Made by a program: the position numbers and the translations under genes. DNA of 28,641 bases, taken from the NCBI GenBank assembly GCA_000151295.1, contig GG745341.1:1076859-1105499 (forward strand). The letters are read 5' to 3'. The notes beneath the pieces are model-generated. The model saw only the letters and a list, made by a program, of their open reading frames with translations. It was not told the DNA's origin and did not search any database. Shown in pieces: positions 27,485 through 28,641 of this stretch; positions within the stretch are counted from its first letter, which is position 1, and each line of letters starts with the position of its first letter. This DNA is from Allomyces macrogynus ATCC 38327. Lineage: Eukaryota > Blastocladiomycota > Blastocladiomycetes > Blastocladiales > Blastocladiaceae.

Positions 27485-28641
27485 ATGGCCGACGCGGCCG
27501 CACCCAGCACGGATGCTACAACAACACTATCTCCACCACTGGCCGCCGCGCCGGAGCCGCCCCCCGCCGACGCGACGGCGCCATCAACCTCCTCTGCCGC
27601 CGCAAATGCCGACCCTCCACGACCCGATACGCCGCCCGTCGTCGTCGGCACGGCCATACCCGCACGCCCCGTCTCGGCGCTCGCCGACGACTGCGCGATT
27701 GTCGCGACATTTTTTACGCCGGGCGCCGTGATCCCGCCGTCGTGCTGCGACTCGGCGTCGCCGGGCGTCGTGAGCGTGACGTGCGCGCCCGCGCCAGAGA
27801 CGCGCGTCGTTGCGCTGTACGTGACGCTTTTCAGAGTATTCTCCACGAGCGATCGTAGGACTGACCGCTCGATGCGTGTGTAGCACGCTGCTCAACCAGC
27901 GCGCGGCCGACGTCACGTTTCTGCCTGCCGCGTTCGAGGCCAACGTCGCGCGTCTGACAAGGCTCGAAAGGCTGTACGTTGTGCTCTCCCGTGTGCCGTG
28001 CTGCGAATCCGGCGCTGACGATGGCTGGATAGATCCTGGACGCAGGCCGGGTTCAATGTCGTGCCGCGTGGCGTGCTCGCGTTGTCGGGGCTGCGCCAGC
28101 TGTACGTGATGGTTCCCTTCCATCCGGTGGAGAAGCGAGCGCGTGCGTCGGAGCTACCGTGGTCGAATTAACTTTTGTATTGTGACGGCAGAGATCTCGC
28201 GCTCAACCAGATTCGGTCAATCCCGGCCGACTTGCCCGCGCGGCTGCCGCAGCTCGAGTCGATGTACGTGCGTCGCGTTGTGACGATTGGGAGCGTGGTC
28301 GAAACGAGCGCGCTGACCGTGCGCTGGTTGTAGCAATCTGAGCGGCAATCCGGTCATCGGCGCGATTGCGCTGCCTGACTCGGTCCGGTGCGTTTGACCC
28401 GATATTTTACCGAATCAATGTCCTGCTGACGCTGTTCCCCACCTTCTCCACCCTAGTGAATGCCTGATCCCGCCTGGCGGGTGCGTTGCGAACCCATCAG
28501 CGTGCACGACGATCCCGGTCCCGCGCTGCCCACCGCCCGCCGGAAACCGTACGACCATGACCACCTCCTCGGCCGCCCCAACTGCGACTGTCCCCCCACC
28601 CGACCGCCCCGCCGACCTGACGCGCTCCTCGCGCCTCTCGG
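27485..28641 (+). CDS. Leucine-rich repeat protein, 5' part (3' end outside window), at least six exons
   Basis: Exons 27485-27816, 27884-27973, 28033-28101, 28192-28263, 28334-28387 and 28457 to the edge; introns 67, 59, 90, 70 and 69 nt. All five introns are phase 2, and the first four begin GTACGT inside the Leu/Ile codon that opens a repeat. The N-terminal 75 residues are Ala/Pro-rich with no clear signal peptide. Next is an LRR N-cap like that of extracellular plant-type LRR proteins: DDCAIVATFF, PPSCCDS, VSVTCAPAP and RVVAL. The repeats give LTRLERL, FNVVPRGVLALSGLRQL, DLALNQIRSIPADLPARLPQLE and NLSGNPV. After them a Cys-containing cap (ECLIPPGGCVANPSACTTIPVPRC) leads into a Thr/Pro-rich stretch at the edge. 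This suggests a surface receptor or adhesin with a stalk, but the missing signal peptide and 3' end leave localisation open. Confidence 0.8.

Overview
This window reads as nuclear DNA from a GC-rich eukaryote with compact, intron-dense genes, most likely an early-diverging zoosporic fungus; Blastocladiomycota fits best, but that is an inference. Fungal-type housekeeping proteins (RRN3, PSMA2, NF-YB, SPC24, THP3/LENG8, EDC4) sit beside genes typical of flagellated or lipid-rich lower fungi: a Mortierella-like cytochrome-b5 delta-5 desaturase, a CatSper-like calcium channel and an FHA-GAF class III adenylyl cyclase. Almost all introns are 59-99 nt, GT-AG, often starting GTACGT, GTGCGT or GTATGT, with a CTGAC-like branch site. 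I rebuilt splice structures by hand from reading-frame phase and protein family conservation; there is no transcript evidence.

Layout, left to right: the 3' end of EDC4 (+); a 1.3-kb gap with a broken reading frame; a RING-H2 protein (+) converging on the delta-5 desaturase (-); an unrecognised 200-aa gene (+) converging on THP3/LENG8 (-, six exons); SPC24 (+, three exons), head-to-head with THP3 and convergent with the channel gene (-, six exons); tRNA-Leu(CAA) (+); a TOPORS-like RING ligase (+) with an in-frame TGA, convergent with and overlapping the cyclase (-, single exon); RRN3 (-, three exons, one intron of 1.1 kb); PSMA2 (+, three exons), head-to-head with RRN3; NF-YB/HAP3 (+, three exons), convergent with a ZPR1-like protein (-); a FYVE-RING ligase (+) divergent from it across a G-rich octamer repeat; and the 5' part of an LRR protein (+) running off the right edge.

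The genes form no operon or single pathway. Most are core functions: mRNA decapping, Pol I initiation, proteasome, kinetochore, CCAAT-box transcription and ubiquitin ligation. The signalling and lipid genes are the more distinctive content: a voltage-gated calcium channel and a cyclase that could act in zoospores, and an enzyme for C20 polyunsaturated fatty acids. I found no mobile element, CRISPR array or virus-derived gene. The items most worth a second look are the CatSper-like channel, the bacterial-style cyclase, the in-frame TGA in the TOPORS-like gene, the 1.1-kb RRN3 intron with a perfect 12-bp inverted repeat, the ZPR1-like protein without a zinc finger, and the one-exon-per-repeat structure of the LRR gene.
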